Assembly (NCBI RefSeq): GCF_000178955.2
Contig: NC_016631.1
Span: forward strand, 2,108,001-2,172,000
Direction of reading: 5' to 3'
DNA length: 64,000 nucleotides
DNA from: Granulicella mallensis MP5ACTX8
Lineage (GTDB): Bacteria > Acidobacteriota > Terriglobia > Terriglobales > Acidobacteriaceae
Below, piece by piece: positions 9,380 through 16,923 of this stretch (positions are counted from its first letter, which is position 1; each line of letters begins with the position of its first letter). Below the pieces are notes generated by a model, which was not told where the DNA came from, searched no databases, and was given only the letters and a program-made list of their open reading frames with translations. The translations under genes and the position numbers were made by a program.

Positions 9380-10246
9380 ATGAAGCCGATTTTGCTCGCA
9401 GCGCTAATTACACTGGGGTGTCTCTCTGCTACTACGCCCAGTGTTGGACAGGTCCAATCGGACGGTGTTGTCCAAACGCCAAATCAGAATGGGCCTTCGA
9501 ATGGTCGTATCCCGGTGTTTGACGTTGTTTTGATTAAGCCGAACAAGTCCGAAACTCAAATGCAAGAAACTCAACCACCCGATGGCTTCGGTGTAAAAGC
9601 TATCTCGCTCGAGGAGCTTATTGCCTTAGCGTACAACGGTACGCCCTTCCTGTTGGATTCTCTGATTGAGAATGCACCGAAGTGGGCTAAATCTGACAGA
9701 TTCGATATTGAAGCGAAGGTCGATAGCTCCGAGATGGACACCATGAAAGCTGTGAACAATGAAGATTATTTCGCAGCTATGATGCGCGGCGCTCCGACAA
9801 CCAGGATGCTGATGCTACAGGCGCTGCTGCGTGATCACTTCAAGCTCATGGCGCATTTTCAGACAAAGGATCTTTCGGTTTATGCCCTGACCGTGCTGAA
9901 GGGAAAGCTCAAACTGAAAGAATCCGATACCACTGACGTTCTTAAGACAGAAGCCCGTTTCAGTGATGGTGAACTTACAGGAAGACGGATGACGTTGAGC
10001 ATCCTACCGCCTTTTCTCATGATGCAGCTCGGGAAGCCGGTTATAGATCAGACCAATCTGAAGGGACGCTACGACTTCGACCTGAGGTGGACACCGGAGG
10101 GCCGCTCAGACGAAGAGGCTGGAGCGAATCCCCCTCCCGGATTGTTGACTGCTATCCAGGAAGAACTAGGGTTGAAATTAAACGCTACGAAAGGGCCGGC
10201 AAAAGTCTTGGTAATAGATCATGTCGAGCGACCATCAGAAAACTAG
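9380..10246 (+). CDS. TIGR03435-family secreted protein
   Basis: The 288-aa protein has an N-terminal signal peptide (ILLAALITLGCLSATTPSVG) and the typical TIGR03435 pattern: PVFDVVLIKPNKS, then SDRFDIEAKVD, LMLQALLRDHFKLMAHF, VIDQTNLKGRYDFDLRW, and at the end TAIQEELGLKLNATKGPAKV with LVIDHVERPSEN. This family is strongly expanded in soil Acidobacteria; its function is unknown. It lies in the repeat-rich flank left of the prophage and may be cargo of an older element. Confidence 0.88.
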   Translation: MKPILLAALITLGCLSATTPSVGQVQSDGVVQTPNQNGPSNGRIPVFDVVLIKPNKSETQMQETQPPDGFGVKAISLEELIALAYNGTPFLLDSLIENAPKWAKSDRFDIEAKVDSSEMDTMKAVNNEDYFAAMMRGAPTTRMLMLQALLRDHFKLMAHFQTKDLSVYALTVLKGKLKLKESDTTDVLKTEARFSDGELTGRRMTLSILPPFLMMQLGKPVIDQTNLKGRYDFDLRWTPEGRSDEEAGANPPPGLLTAIQEELGLKLNATKGPAKVLVIDHVERPSEN

Positions 10247-10646
10247 CCTTTCAGTCAGCCGCTACATCTATTTGACTGAACAGTGAAGGCTATATTGCCT
10301 GTTCAGATCTTTCAGCAACCGATCCGAAGACGGTATCAAGCTGGAGCTCACCGGTGAGCAATAGCTGCACGCGGAGTCACCATCTGATGGTGATTTCTAA
10401 TGCTAAATAGGCCAGTCCATGATGGGCTGGCCTTTTGTTGTGCTCCGAGTTGATCGTTAGACTCTCCGAAGCCAGATGTGCTACAAAGTCTGGGTGCATG
10501 ATCCATGCATCCCACCGGGCTACAGCTTGGCATCCCCTTACGTGAATATCAGTGCAGTTGAATTCGCTTTCCTGCCTCTGTGTCTGCCGCACATTTTCAA
10601 CAAACACAGAAAGTCATCAATCTCTCAACCTATAAGGAGAAATGAT
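10247..10646 (+). other. Intergenic block: gene relic, terminator and conserved leader
   Basis: There is no intact gene here. It holds an in-frame relic reading LTGEQ-stop at 10,347-10,364 (the same coding tail occurs near 11,590, 12,780 and 48,673), a terminator at 10,410-10,436, and from about 10,470 a ~170-bp leader strongly conserved upstream of all three copies of the small acidic ORF. Confidence 0.55.
10410..10436 (+). terminator. Repeated GGCCAG/CTGGCC hairpin terminator, copy 2
   Basis: GGCCAG (10,410-10,415) pairs with CTGGCC (10,427-10,432) followed by TTTT. It is near-identical to copies at 8,899 and 48,055. Confidence 0.65.
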
Positions 10647-10796
10647 ATGCCGACAGTTATTTCCGAGGAAATTGCAAAGGAACCCACCGCAGAGAAGCCC
10701 ACAGAAGAGAAGTCCACCGATGAACAGGCTCCAACGAAGGAAGAGGTCGTGAAGCCGGGTGAGGCTTACGTCTATAGGGCACCTAATCAGCTTTGA
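10647..10796 (+). CDS. Small acidic repeat-family protein, copy 1
   Basis: The 49-aa product is rich in E, T, K and P (core KPTEEKSTDEQAPTKEEV) and looks intrinsically disordered. The start is set by AAGGAGAAATGATATG, a strong ribosome site shared by three copies in this window (also 11,834 and 48,284, the last inside the prophage). A conserved ~170-bp leader precedes it and a GCCCGG/CCGGGC terminator follows. I do not recognise the family. The frame is open upstream to 10,476, but there is no ribosome site there. Confidence 0.55.
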   Translation: MPTVISEEIAKEPTAEKPTEEKSTDEQAPTKEEVVKPGEAYVYRAPNQL

Positions 10797-10830
10797 TTAA
10801 GCCATCACCAACCGCGACACAAGCAAGAAT

Positions 10831-10864
10831 GCCCGGCAACCTCTCATGAGGACCGGGCATTTTC
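10831..10864 (+). terminator. GCCCGG hairpin terminator after small ORF copy 1
   Basis: GCCCGG (10,831-10,836) pairs with CCGGGC (10,853-10,858) and is followed by ATTTT. The same hairpin with the internal CTCATGAGGA follows small ORF copies 2 and 3. It sits between converging genes and may serve both strands. Confidence 0.7.
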
Positions 10865-10890
10865 TGTTTCGCGAGGCTGGTCCGATGACA

Positions 10891-11439
10891 CTACGGTTGT
10901 GATGTTTGTGCGGGTCCAGATACAACGGCTTTTATCCGGTCGGTCAATGTCTCGATGGACTTTGTGAAAGCAATCTTACCTTTGGGTATGGTGGTATCCC
11001 GTCCTGCCCAGATGGTGATCGCATACAAAGAACTTTGCGTAGAAGGATCGAGGATGGAAAGGTTCAAGAACGCGGGGAAATAGGTGACTCCCTGAGCGCT
11101 CCCAGGGTTCCCAGCCACCTCCGCTGAACGCTCCGTACCCCGTATCTCGAAGATAAGATCAGCTTGCGCCGGTGAAGCGACTAACTGGAATCGGCCCCAC
11201 TGCTTGAGCGACGCGTAAAGCTCGTTGTAAGCCTCATTTGGGCCGCCCGGAATATTTTGTACGAACTGCTGCTCCTCGCCTCCATTGGAGAGAAAGATCT
11301 TCTTTGCGGAGGTCACCCTGGCAATCACTTCAGGCGAAGGTGGCGGCGAAGGTGGTGGTGCTACTGTCAGGCAGGCTATGGTAAGAAAGGGAAGCAAAAG
11401 GCAGAGGCTCAGCAAGGGCCTGCGGATTAGGGTGTTCAT
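10891..11439 (-). CDS. Predicted lipoprotein, tandem copy 1
   Basis: The 182-aa product has a lipoprotein signal (LLSLCLLLPFLTIAC lipobox, lipidated Cys at ~residue 23), a proline-rich linker (PPPSPPPSPE) and a compact domain with FLSNGGEEQQFV, YNELYASLKQWGRFQLV and ADLIFEIRGTE. The pattern of a strand, then WGRF-LV, then ADL-hydrophobic suggests a small periplasm-facing beta domain; function unknown. I chose the ATG at 11,439, which opens the signal sequence; the frame extends upstream to 11,496. A paralogue ~80% alike lies at 12,118-12,672. Confidence 0.65.
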   Translation of the reverse strand: MNTLIRRPLLSLCLLLPFLTIACLTVAPPPSPPPSPEVIARVTSAKKIFLSNGGEEQQFVQNIPGGPNEAYNELYASLKQWGRFQLVASPAQADLIFEIRGTERSAEVAGNPGSAQGVTYFPAFLNLSILDPSTQSSLYAITIWAGRDTTIPKGKIAFTKSIETLTDRIKAVVSGPAQTSQP

Positions 11440-11833
11440 GATGTACCTATCGTTGGGCGTACTCAATGGGGAAAGCGGGCGACGAGGTGCAGGCACAATA
11501 CTACTGCACCCACACGCCTAAATTTTGCCGCCCGACAGGCTTTGGACTCTACTCTTCAGAGTGGCGAAGGCGGTATCAAGCTGGAATGACCGGTGAGCAG
11601 TACGCAAAGCTGAAGAGGTAGTGTTGTCATCGATTCCGCCAAGTTTCCACTTTCTCGGCGTGTGTGCTACAAAATTTGGGTGCATGATTCCCGTGCATCC
11701 CTCCGGGCCACAGTTTAGAACTCCACACCTGAATATCAGTGCAGTTCAAATCGCTTTCCTGCCTCTGTGTCTGCTGCACATTTCCTATGAGCACAGAGAT
11801 TCGTCAATCTCACAACATACAAGGAGAAATGAG
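11440..11833 (+). other. Intergenic block between the tandem modules
   Basis: No intact gene. It contains an in-frame relic at 11,586-11,621 (MTGEQYAKLKR-stop) and, from ~11,650, the second copy of the conserved leader leading into the small acidic ORF at 11,834. The tandem duplication unit of this region is about 1.2 kb. Confidence 0.5.
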
Positions 11834-12034
11834 ATGGCTCTAACTAGTATCTTTCCAGCCGTAGCAGAGGTAACCCCGCCCGAACAACCCTCTGCTGAAA
11901 ATGCCGATGTCACCACAGAAGAGAAGTCCAGCAATGAACAGGCTGTAGAGGCTCCCGAGAAAGAAACCTCTAATAGACCGGTCGTCGTACCGTCGATGGA
12001 TTCGCATAAAATAAAAGGAAACGTAACGTGGTGA
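11834..12034 (+). CDS. Small acidic repeat-family protein, copy 2
   Basis: The 66-aa product shares leader, ribosome site (ACAAGGAGAAATGAG then ATG) and the TTEEKSSNEQAVEAPEKE core with copies 1 and 3, while its C-terminus (MDSHKIKGNVTW) is unrelated to theirs. Conserved N-terminal/central part with a variable tail is the family pattern. Function unknown. Confidence 0.5.
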   Translation: MALTSIFPAVAEVTPPEQPSAENADVTTEEKSSNEQAVEAPEKETSNRPVVVPSMDSHKIKGNVTW

Positions 12035-12058
12035 ACCGCAGCAAAAGCAAGTCCAATC

Positions 12059-12090
12059 GCCCGGCAGCCTCTCTGAGGACCGGGCGTTTT
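12059..12090 (+). terminator. GCCCGG hairpin terminator after small ORF copy 2
   Basis: GCCCGG (12,059-12,064) pairs with CCGGGC (12,080-12,085), followed by GTTTT. Homologous to the hairpins at 10,831 and 48,598. Confidence 0.7.
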
Positions 12091-12117
12091 CAGTTTAAGG
12101 AGACTGTTCCGATGGCA

Positions 12118-12672
12118 CTACGGTTGTGGCGTTTGTGCGGGTCCAGATACAACGGCTTTTATCCGGTCGGTCAATGTGCCGATGGACTTCGTGAAAGCGA
12201 TCTTACCTTTAGGGATGGTGGTATCCCGCCCTGCCCAGATGGTAATCACATACAAAGAACTTTGCGTAGAAGGATCGAGGACGGAGAGGTTTAAGAATGC
12301 GGGGAAATAGGTGACTTCGGAATGGCGGCTATCCATACTCGTGGAAATTAGGTCTGGTGGACGTTCCGCACCATGTATCTCGAAGATGAGATCAGCTTGC
12401 GCCGGTGAGGCGACTAACTGGAAGCGGCCCCACTGCTTGAGCGACGCGTAAAGCTCGTTATAAGCCTCATTTGGACCACCCGGAATATCCCGTACAAACT
12501 GATGATCCTCGCCTCCATTGGAGAGAAAGATCTTCTTCGCAGAAGTCATCCTGGCAATTACATCAGGCGAAGGTGGTGGGGAAGGTGGCGGCGCTACCTT
12601 CAAGCAAGCCACAGTAAGAAGCAGAAGCAAAAGGCAGAGGCTCAGCAAGGGTCTGCGAATTAGAGCGTTCAT
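12118..12672 (-). CDS. Predicted lipoprotein, tandem copy 2
   Basis: The 184-aa product is the paralogue of 10,891-11,439: the same signal with lipobox LTVAC, the PPPSPPPSPD linker and the domain containing YNELYASLKQWGRFQLV and ADLIFEIHGAE. The copies differ mostly in the short stretch after that motif. Both copies keep open frames, suggesting recent tandem duplication with retained coding function. Confidence 0.65.
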   Translation of the reverse strand: MNALIRRPLLSLCLLLLLLTVACLKVAPPPSPPPSPDVIARMTSAKKIFLSNGGEDHQFVRDIPGGPNEAYNELYASLKQWGRFQLVASPAQADLIFEIHGAERPPDLISTSMDSRHSEVTYFPAFLNLSVLDPSTQSSLYVITIWAGRDTTIPKGKIAFTKSIGTLTDRIKAVVSGPAQTPQP

Positions 12673-12878
12673 GGCATTCCTATCGTTGGGCGTACATCCA
12701 TGTGGGAAGGCGGGTGACGAGGGGCAGGCACAATACTACTGCACCCACTTCAGAGGGGAGGCCAGATAGCGCTAGAAGTGACCGGTGAGCAATACGCAAA
12801 GCTACGGAGGTGAACTTACTTCATCCTTATCCGGCTCATTCACAATCAAGCTGAATCAATCATGCTCATTCATCACCA

Positions 12879-12909
12879 CGCCCCATCCTGACAGCAGGGC
12901 GGGGCTTTT
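12879..12909 (+). terminator. GCCCC/GGGGC hairpin terminator
   Basis: GCCCC (12,880-12,884) pairs with GGGGC (12,901-12,905) around CATCCTGACAGCAGGGC, followed by TTTT. A homologous, slightly decayed version lies at ~48,769-48,796. Confidence 0.6.
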
Positions 12910-13018
12910 GTGTTTGTGAATTGGTATTAGGTGCAGCGAAGTACAGCGTGCAAAAGTAGCACAAGTTGCTTTTGGAGGCTTTGATGATTTCTGGGGAGGG
13001 TTGTAAAACCTGCATATT

Positions 13019-13080
13019 TATTGAGGATTTATGGTGGCCCGGGCAGGAGTCCAACCTGCGACCTTCGCGTTAGGAGTGCG
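13019..13080 (-). repeat. attL: direct repeat containing the 3' part of tRNA-Arg
   Basis: 62 bp identical to 48,914-48,975 except at 13,031; the 49 bp from 13,032 to 13,080 are a perfect match. It comprises the CCA end, acceptor 3' strand, T arm, variable loop and anticodon half of tRNA-Arg(CCT), ending inside the anticodon stem; the 5' half of the tRNA is missing here. It defines the left prophage boundary. Confidence 0.9.
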
Positions 13081-13208
13081 AATTTGCACTCTCTTGAGTA
13101 TGCCTGAACTGAACTGCACGAAGACGAATAAATCTAGTAAAATGAATAAGATATAAGGTTTATTTGCGTCAAACTGACTGCACGCTCCTGCACGAATTAC
13201 CGGTACAA

Positions 13209-13228
13209 AATCACACAATAATCACACA
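13209..13228 (+). promoter_or_regulatory. Putative integrase arm-binding sites, left
   Basis: AATCACACA occurs at 13,209-13,217 and again at 13,220-13,228, an 11-bp period. The same pair with the same 11-bp spacing lies at 48,840-48,859 near the other prophage end. Paired short direct repeats on both sides of the att core are typical of arm-type sites for tyrosine recombinases. The left pair also overlaps the region upstream of the integrase start, which would allow autoregulation. Confidence 0.6.
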
Positions 13229-13247
13229 TTTGGGTTATCATCGACCC

Positions 13248-14396
13248 ATGCCAAGAGGTCGGAAAGCAGCAAAAGTGAAGGGCGTGTTCGAGCGGTCGCC
13301 CGGGGTATGGTGCGCCCAATACCCAAGCGGAGCCTATCCGGATGGACGTACTCGATGGGTTCGGAAGTCGTTCGGCTCTGACAGGGCGGCAGCGGTTTCG
13401 TATGTCGAGAAGGCACGGCTCATTGAGCGGACGGGTGAGGGGCTGTTGCCCACTACGGCTCGGAAGCCTGTCCTGACTTTCACTGAGGCAGACCGACAGG
13501 CTGCAAGTGTCACGGTCGATGAGCTGGCTGACGATTACCTCGCGTTCGTCCAGGCCAACCCGACCGAGTTCAAAGATCAGGTCAATCCTCCCCGCGTCAT
13601 CAAAGAGATCAAAGAGGTGTTCGGCTCACATCCTGCAACGACCTTGGAAGCTCATCAGATCGATGACTGGTTGACCGAGATTCAGAGGAAACGAGATCTC
13701 GCTCCCGGCACCGTCAACCGAATCAAGTCCACCTTTTCGGGTATATACCGCCGTGCTCTACAGCGCTCAAAGGTGAAGGTGAACCCTGTTCGTAATGTTC
13801 CGCAGCGGAAGATGGACAACAAAATAGGGAAGAGATTGACCGATGCAGAGATCGAAAAACTCCGAAATGCCATCCGCAAGAGTGGTGAATCTAAGGCTCA
13901 CCTCGCGCAGTACCAGCCGGATGTGATTGAACACCGGTTATGTGAACTTGATTTCGCTCTTGGCACCGCTTGGCGCAAGTCTGAGCAATACGGGCTGAGA
14001 TGGCCACAGGTGGATTTCAAGAACAAGAAAATCACTGCGCTGAACACTAAGAACGGCGAGACATACGTGTGCGAGATGATGGGGCTTGCAGAAAAGGCAT
14101 TACGAAGGCTTCAGAAACTCAAACGTTCCCGGTTGGCTGGCCGGAAATACGATGCTCCAACTGATGCCGTGTTCGCTATTGGAGACAACAAGAAGTGGTT
14201 TGCTCAGGCGACGAAAGATGCGAAGTTGAAGATTCGCTGGCACGATCTCAGGCACACCGCGATATCGATCGTTGCAGAGAAAGCACCGTTTGCCGTGGTC
14301 CAGGCGTTCAGCAGACACAAGTCCTCATCGATGGTCATGCGCTACGCGCACGCTGACTCCACCACTATCCGCGATCACTTAGCAATGCTGGACTAA
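13248..14396 (+). CDS. int: Tyrosine recombinase / phage integrase
   Basis: The 382-aa enzyme has an N-terminal arm-binding region, a core-binding SAM-like domain (~90-180) and a C-terminal catalytic domain. Visible catalytic residues are the Arg in GTAWRKSEQYGLRW, the His-x-x-Arg in WHDLRHTAIS, a second His in FSRHKSSSMV and the nucleophilic Tyr in VMRYAHAD. It presumably integrates the phage into tRNA-Arg. I chose ATG 13,248 (MPRGRKAAK, a basic arm-binding start) over the in-frame ATG at 13,164, whose extension runs through the AATCACAC sites. Confidence 0.93.
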   Translation: MPRGRKAAKVKGVFERSPGVWCAQYPSGAYPDGRTRWVRKSFGSDRAAAVSYVEKARLIERTGEGLLPTTARKPVLTFTEADRQAASVTVDELADDYLAFVQANPTEFKDQVNPPRVIKEIKEVFGSHPATTLEAHQIDDWLTEIQRKRDLAPGTVNRIKSTFSGIYRRALQRSKVKVNPVRNVPQRKMDNKIGKRLTDAEIEKLRNAIRKSGESKAHLAQYQPDVIEHRLCELDFALGTAWRKSEQYGLRWPQVDFKNKKITALNTKNGETYVCEMMGLAEKALRRLQKLKRSRLAGRKYDAPTDAVFAIGDNKKWFAQATKDAKLKIRWHDLRHTAISIVAEKAPFAVVQAFSRHKSSSMVMRYAHADSTTIRDHLAMLD

Positions 14397-14417
14397 CAAA
14401 GGGATGGATGCGTCGTT

Positions 14418-14744
14418 TCAGCGATCCTTGACCTGTAGTCCAATCAGAATGCGGAGCTTCTTCAAATATGCATCCATGTTTGCTGAGGAGATTTCAGGAT
14501 TGGAACCATCGTTGTAGAAATAGATTCGATCACTGGTTCCCAACCCATGACAATCGAGCTTGGCGAGTGTAGATGGCCCAAGTCCCGTTATAAACATCTT
14601 GTGCAATGGATCGTTCCACTCCGACCACCCGTCTGTGATTGTTCCTAGAGTTTTGTATTTTCTGTTAAAGAACGTCCATGATCCATCAGGATTCTTCTCC
14701 ATCCCATAAGGAAACATGGCCTGACGCACATTAAGATTCGTCAT
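14418..14744 (-). CDS. Hypothetical prophage protein
   Basis: The 108-aa product starts at the ATG preceded by AAGGAG with 5-bp spacing, which decides the start against 14,771. It contains NPDGSWTFFNRKYKTLG and ends in a basic helix (YLKKLRILIGLQ). No domain recognised. It converges on the integrase and is separated by ~300 bp from the excisionase on the opposite strand, so it may be expressed in the lysogen. Confidence 0.55.
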   Translation of the reverse strand: MTNLNVRQAMFPYGMEKNPDGSWTFFNRKYKTLGTITDGWSEWNDPLHKMFITGLGPSTLAKLDCHGLGTSDRIYFYNDGSNPEISSANMDAYLKKLRILIGLQVKDR

Positions 14745-15058
14745 TGAACTCCTTAATCGTCGCGATTGCAAGATACCCCATGTGGGGCGATTTCATTGCG
14801 ATCAGCATACAGCGTGGCTTTGAACCACATGTTCGGAAATAGAGAGCTTGCACTAAATTCCACCCGTAGTTATTCTGTAAAAGATGCATTCGGAATTCCT
14901 GTTCCTGATTTCGGGAGTTTGCAGCCATCAAATCGAGTAGAGCCTAACAGGCCAGTGGTATCCCCAACATCCTTAGAGTCACTGTGTACTCGTGACTTCG
15001 TGTGTCCACTGCTGGTCTTCCGGCATGGTGCCTGTGTGCCTATGCCTTTTGAGGTTCT

Positions 15059-15289
15059 ATGAACGACAACACCGCAACACCCCTTCTCGTATCGCGGAAA
15101 GATTGTGCAACCCTTCTCTCTCTTTCCGTCCGCAGCATTGACTATCTCATTGCCGACAAGCGCATCAAGACCCGCCGTGTCGGTGGCTCTGTGCGCATAC
15201 CCATGACCGAAGTACATCGCATTGCTCGGATGGATTTCATCGGCAGCATTCGTCCTGTCAAGACGCAGGAGGTGGCGAATGCAGCCTAA
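15059..15289 (+). CDS. xis: Excisionase-type helix-turn-helix protein
   Basis: The 76-aa product fits the HTH_17/excisionase family: LLVSRKDCATLLSLSVRSID (helix-turn-helix) followed by LIADKRIKTRRVGGSVRIPM and a terminal helix. Such proteins direct recombination towards excision or act as small regulators. Position close to the integrase supports this role. The next gene begins inside its 3' end. Confidence 0.75.
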   Translation: MNDNTATPLLVSRKDCATLLSLSVRSIDYLIADKRIKTRRVGGSVRIPMTEVHRIARMDFIGSIRPVKTQEVANAA

Positions 15290-15554
15290 CCTTCAATCGC
15301 AACTCACCGCCATCACTAACCAACTCGCAGCCATCACCGACTACCTCGGCGATCAAATCACCTGGACCGGGAAGACGTTCAATCCCACGCAGGGCAAACG
15401 CAAAGGCTGCAAGAATTGCTATGCCGCCAAGCCGAAGCCTACAGCCAAGCGCGGTCGTCCAGCCAAGCCGAAGCATGGACGCAGCCGTGGCAAGGCGCAC
15501 AGCGATGCCATCAGGGCAGGTCTGAGAAAGTCCAAACGCGCCAACGCCAAGTAA
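15279..15554 (+). CDS. Small basic protein with a DUF5131-like Cys segment
   Basis: The 91-aa product starts at an ATG with AGGAGGTGGCGA directly upstream, overlapping the preceding gene by 11 bp. A short helical N-terminus is followed by ITWTGKTFNPTQGKRKGC and CKNCYAAK, then a strongly basic tail (PAKPKHGRSRGKAHSD). The middle segment resembles the N-terminus of the DUF5131 protein at 16,924 (INWTTGTFNAWTG then CKNCYAE). It may bind nucleic acid through its basic tail. A terminator follows. Confidence 0.5.
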   Translation: MQPNLQSQLTAITNQLAAITDYLGDQITWTGKTFNPTQGKRKGCKNCYAAKPKPTAKRGRPAKPKHGRSRGKAHSDAIRAGLRKSKRANAK

Positions 15555-15576
15555 TCCGTGTCAGTTGAACTACCTC

Positions 15577-15612
15577 AGCCGCTTCCGGTGCATTGGAAGC
15601 GGCTTTTCTTTT
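15577..15612 (+). terminator. Strong intrinsic terminator
   Basis: AGCCGCTTCC (15,577-15,586) pairs perfectly with GGAAGCGGCT (15,595-15,604), followed by TTTCTTTT. It ends the xis-containing transcript. Confidence 0.88.
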
Positions 15613-15677
15613 GCAGAAGTATGGACTTTACGCAAGGGCGAGCGGAGGTCACAATGAGACTCCGTGACAGGGCATCG

Positions 15678-16604
15678 TTACTTTACCTTGCAGTCTTCAT
15701 CTGCGCAGTTGTGCTGGGAGTTTTTTCCTTCACACGGGGTCATGTACAAAGTCTCAGCAAAATTTCCGTCTCTGGGCATGTGAAAGTTGTACCGATAGCA
15801 ATACTCCGTGATATGTGGCGTTCCAAATATGTCCTTGTAGGTGAGTCGTCCGAAACTATACCAAGATCCAGGATCTTTCACGATACCAGTATGCAAAACA
15901 AGCGAAGCAAGGGCTCCGCATTCACTAATCGTTTGCATAGAATGTGGGCCTATCGTGAGTTGCTGTTTTTCCCCCAAGAATTGAGAAAAATCCAGCAACT
16001 CATTCGATCTAAGTTTGAATTGCTCTCCCGTGCCACAATTCCTTTGCAGCACCAAACCGCGCGCGTTGGTGCTACCGCTGTTTTCAAGGGTTATATCCCA
16101 AGAATAGGCTGGCTCGCCGTTGGATGCGAGGCCGTATGTGGTATCAATCGACTTCACAAAGACGAACGCTCTCTGAGTCTCCGTATATTGGCTCTTGAAC
16201 GTATTAGCTTGGGTGTCGAGTTTTTCTACTGCATCACCGACCCCATTACTGATTTTTCTTGCGCTGGTCGAAAAACTTTCAGCCGCATCGTCAACGCGGT
16301 TGGCAGCGGCTATCAGTCGGTCTACTTGAGTAGAGGTGGCGCGGTTATTGCTCCACGATTCGTAAGCCTGAAAAGCGGATACAGAAAAGATAAGCGCAGT
16401 AAGAATAATCATCCAGCGCTCGCCCACCTTCACCCGGTCGAGAAGTTTCTCGTTTGTATCTTTCTCGTTTTGAGCGGGTTTATCTGCGCGTGTCTGGGTT
16501 TCAAAAGGCTTTCCCGTTTCCATAGGAAGTCTGACATCTGGCGGGCTGTCGGCCTGCTGATTATTAGTGCTTTTCTTATCGTTCAATTTGGGCGCCTTAT
16601 CCAT
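15678..16604 (-). CDS. Membrane-anchored coiled-coil protein, unknown function
   Basis: The 308-aa product has a polar N-terminus, one transmembrane helix (WMIILTALIFSVSAFQAYES, ~residues 65-84), a heptad-rich segment (RLIAAANRVDDAAESFSTSA...) and a C-terminal beta-rich domain with YSWDITLENSGSTNARGLVL, several Cys residues and a YGLASNG loop. The + strand frame over the same DNA gives an implausible protein. Start ATG 16,604 is chosen for its basic leader; 16,655 is also in frame. It may be a lysogenic-conversion membrane protein. Confidence 0.65.
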   Translation of the reverse strand: MDKAPKLNDKKSTNNQQADSPPDVRLPMETGKPFETQTRADKPAQNEKDTNEKLLDRVKVGERWMIILTALIFSVSAFQAYESWSNNRATSTQVDRLIAAANRVDDAAESFSTSARKISNGVGDAVEKLDTQANTFKSQYTETQRAFVFVKSIDTTYGLASNGEPAYSWDITLENSGSTNARGLVLQRNCGTGEQFKLRSNELLDFSQFLGEKQQLTIGPHSMQTISECGALASLVLHTGIVKDPGSWYSFGRLTYKDIFGTPHITEYCYRYNFHMPRDGNFAETLYMTPCEGKNSQHNCADEDCKVK

Positions 16605-16923
16605 GTATGAGGATCGCTCCGATGAAGCACAAATACTAAGAGGGCCCAGAAGCACTAGAGCGGTTCAAGCAAGGGATGTCCTAAAGATGCTTTGAAAGAC
16701 AAGGTTATACCGAAGCGCCAATCTGTGCGATCATGCAAGCCGGGAACGGCCTTGGGTCGGATTTCGCACTCTGTACTGCACTACGCTGCACTGTGTAACC
16801 ATAAACCACTTGCCAGTGTCAAATAATAGGAGTAGAATTGGCAAATTGGTCGGAAAAGGCCATTTAGTAGTAAGCGGCGGCTGGGGCAGGACTTCGGTGG
16901 TCAAAGGTGGATTATGAAAGGGA
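16605..16923. other. Divergent intergenic region
   Basis: These 319 bp separate two divergently transcribed genes and probably hold both promoters. I see short direct repeats (CTGTACTGCACTACGCTGCACTG at 16,770-16,792 includes two TGCACT-like units) but no clear -35/-10 pair and no gene. Confidence 0.35.

Larger units (their letters stand above)
12673..13247 (+). other. Right-end relic of an older element plus prophage left end
   Basis: No intact gene. It contains the relic VTGEQYAKLRR-stop (12,778-12,813), a CTTCATCCTTATCCGGCTC block, a terminator at 12,879-12,909, and the block TTGGTATT-N2-GTGCAGC-N-AAGTACAGCG, all in the same order as at 48,673-48,832 inside the prophage right end. Then follow the attL repeat and the integrase upstream region. 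Confidence 0.6.

Noticed and set aside
15558-16610. Plus-strand 350-codon frame overlapping the minus-strand membrane protein gene
   Set aside because: The product has no coherent domain pattern, while the minus-strand frame has a clear transmembrane helix, coiled coil and conserved-looking domain; the plus frame also runs through the terminator at 15,577-15,612.
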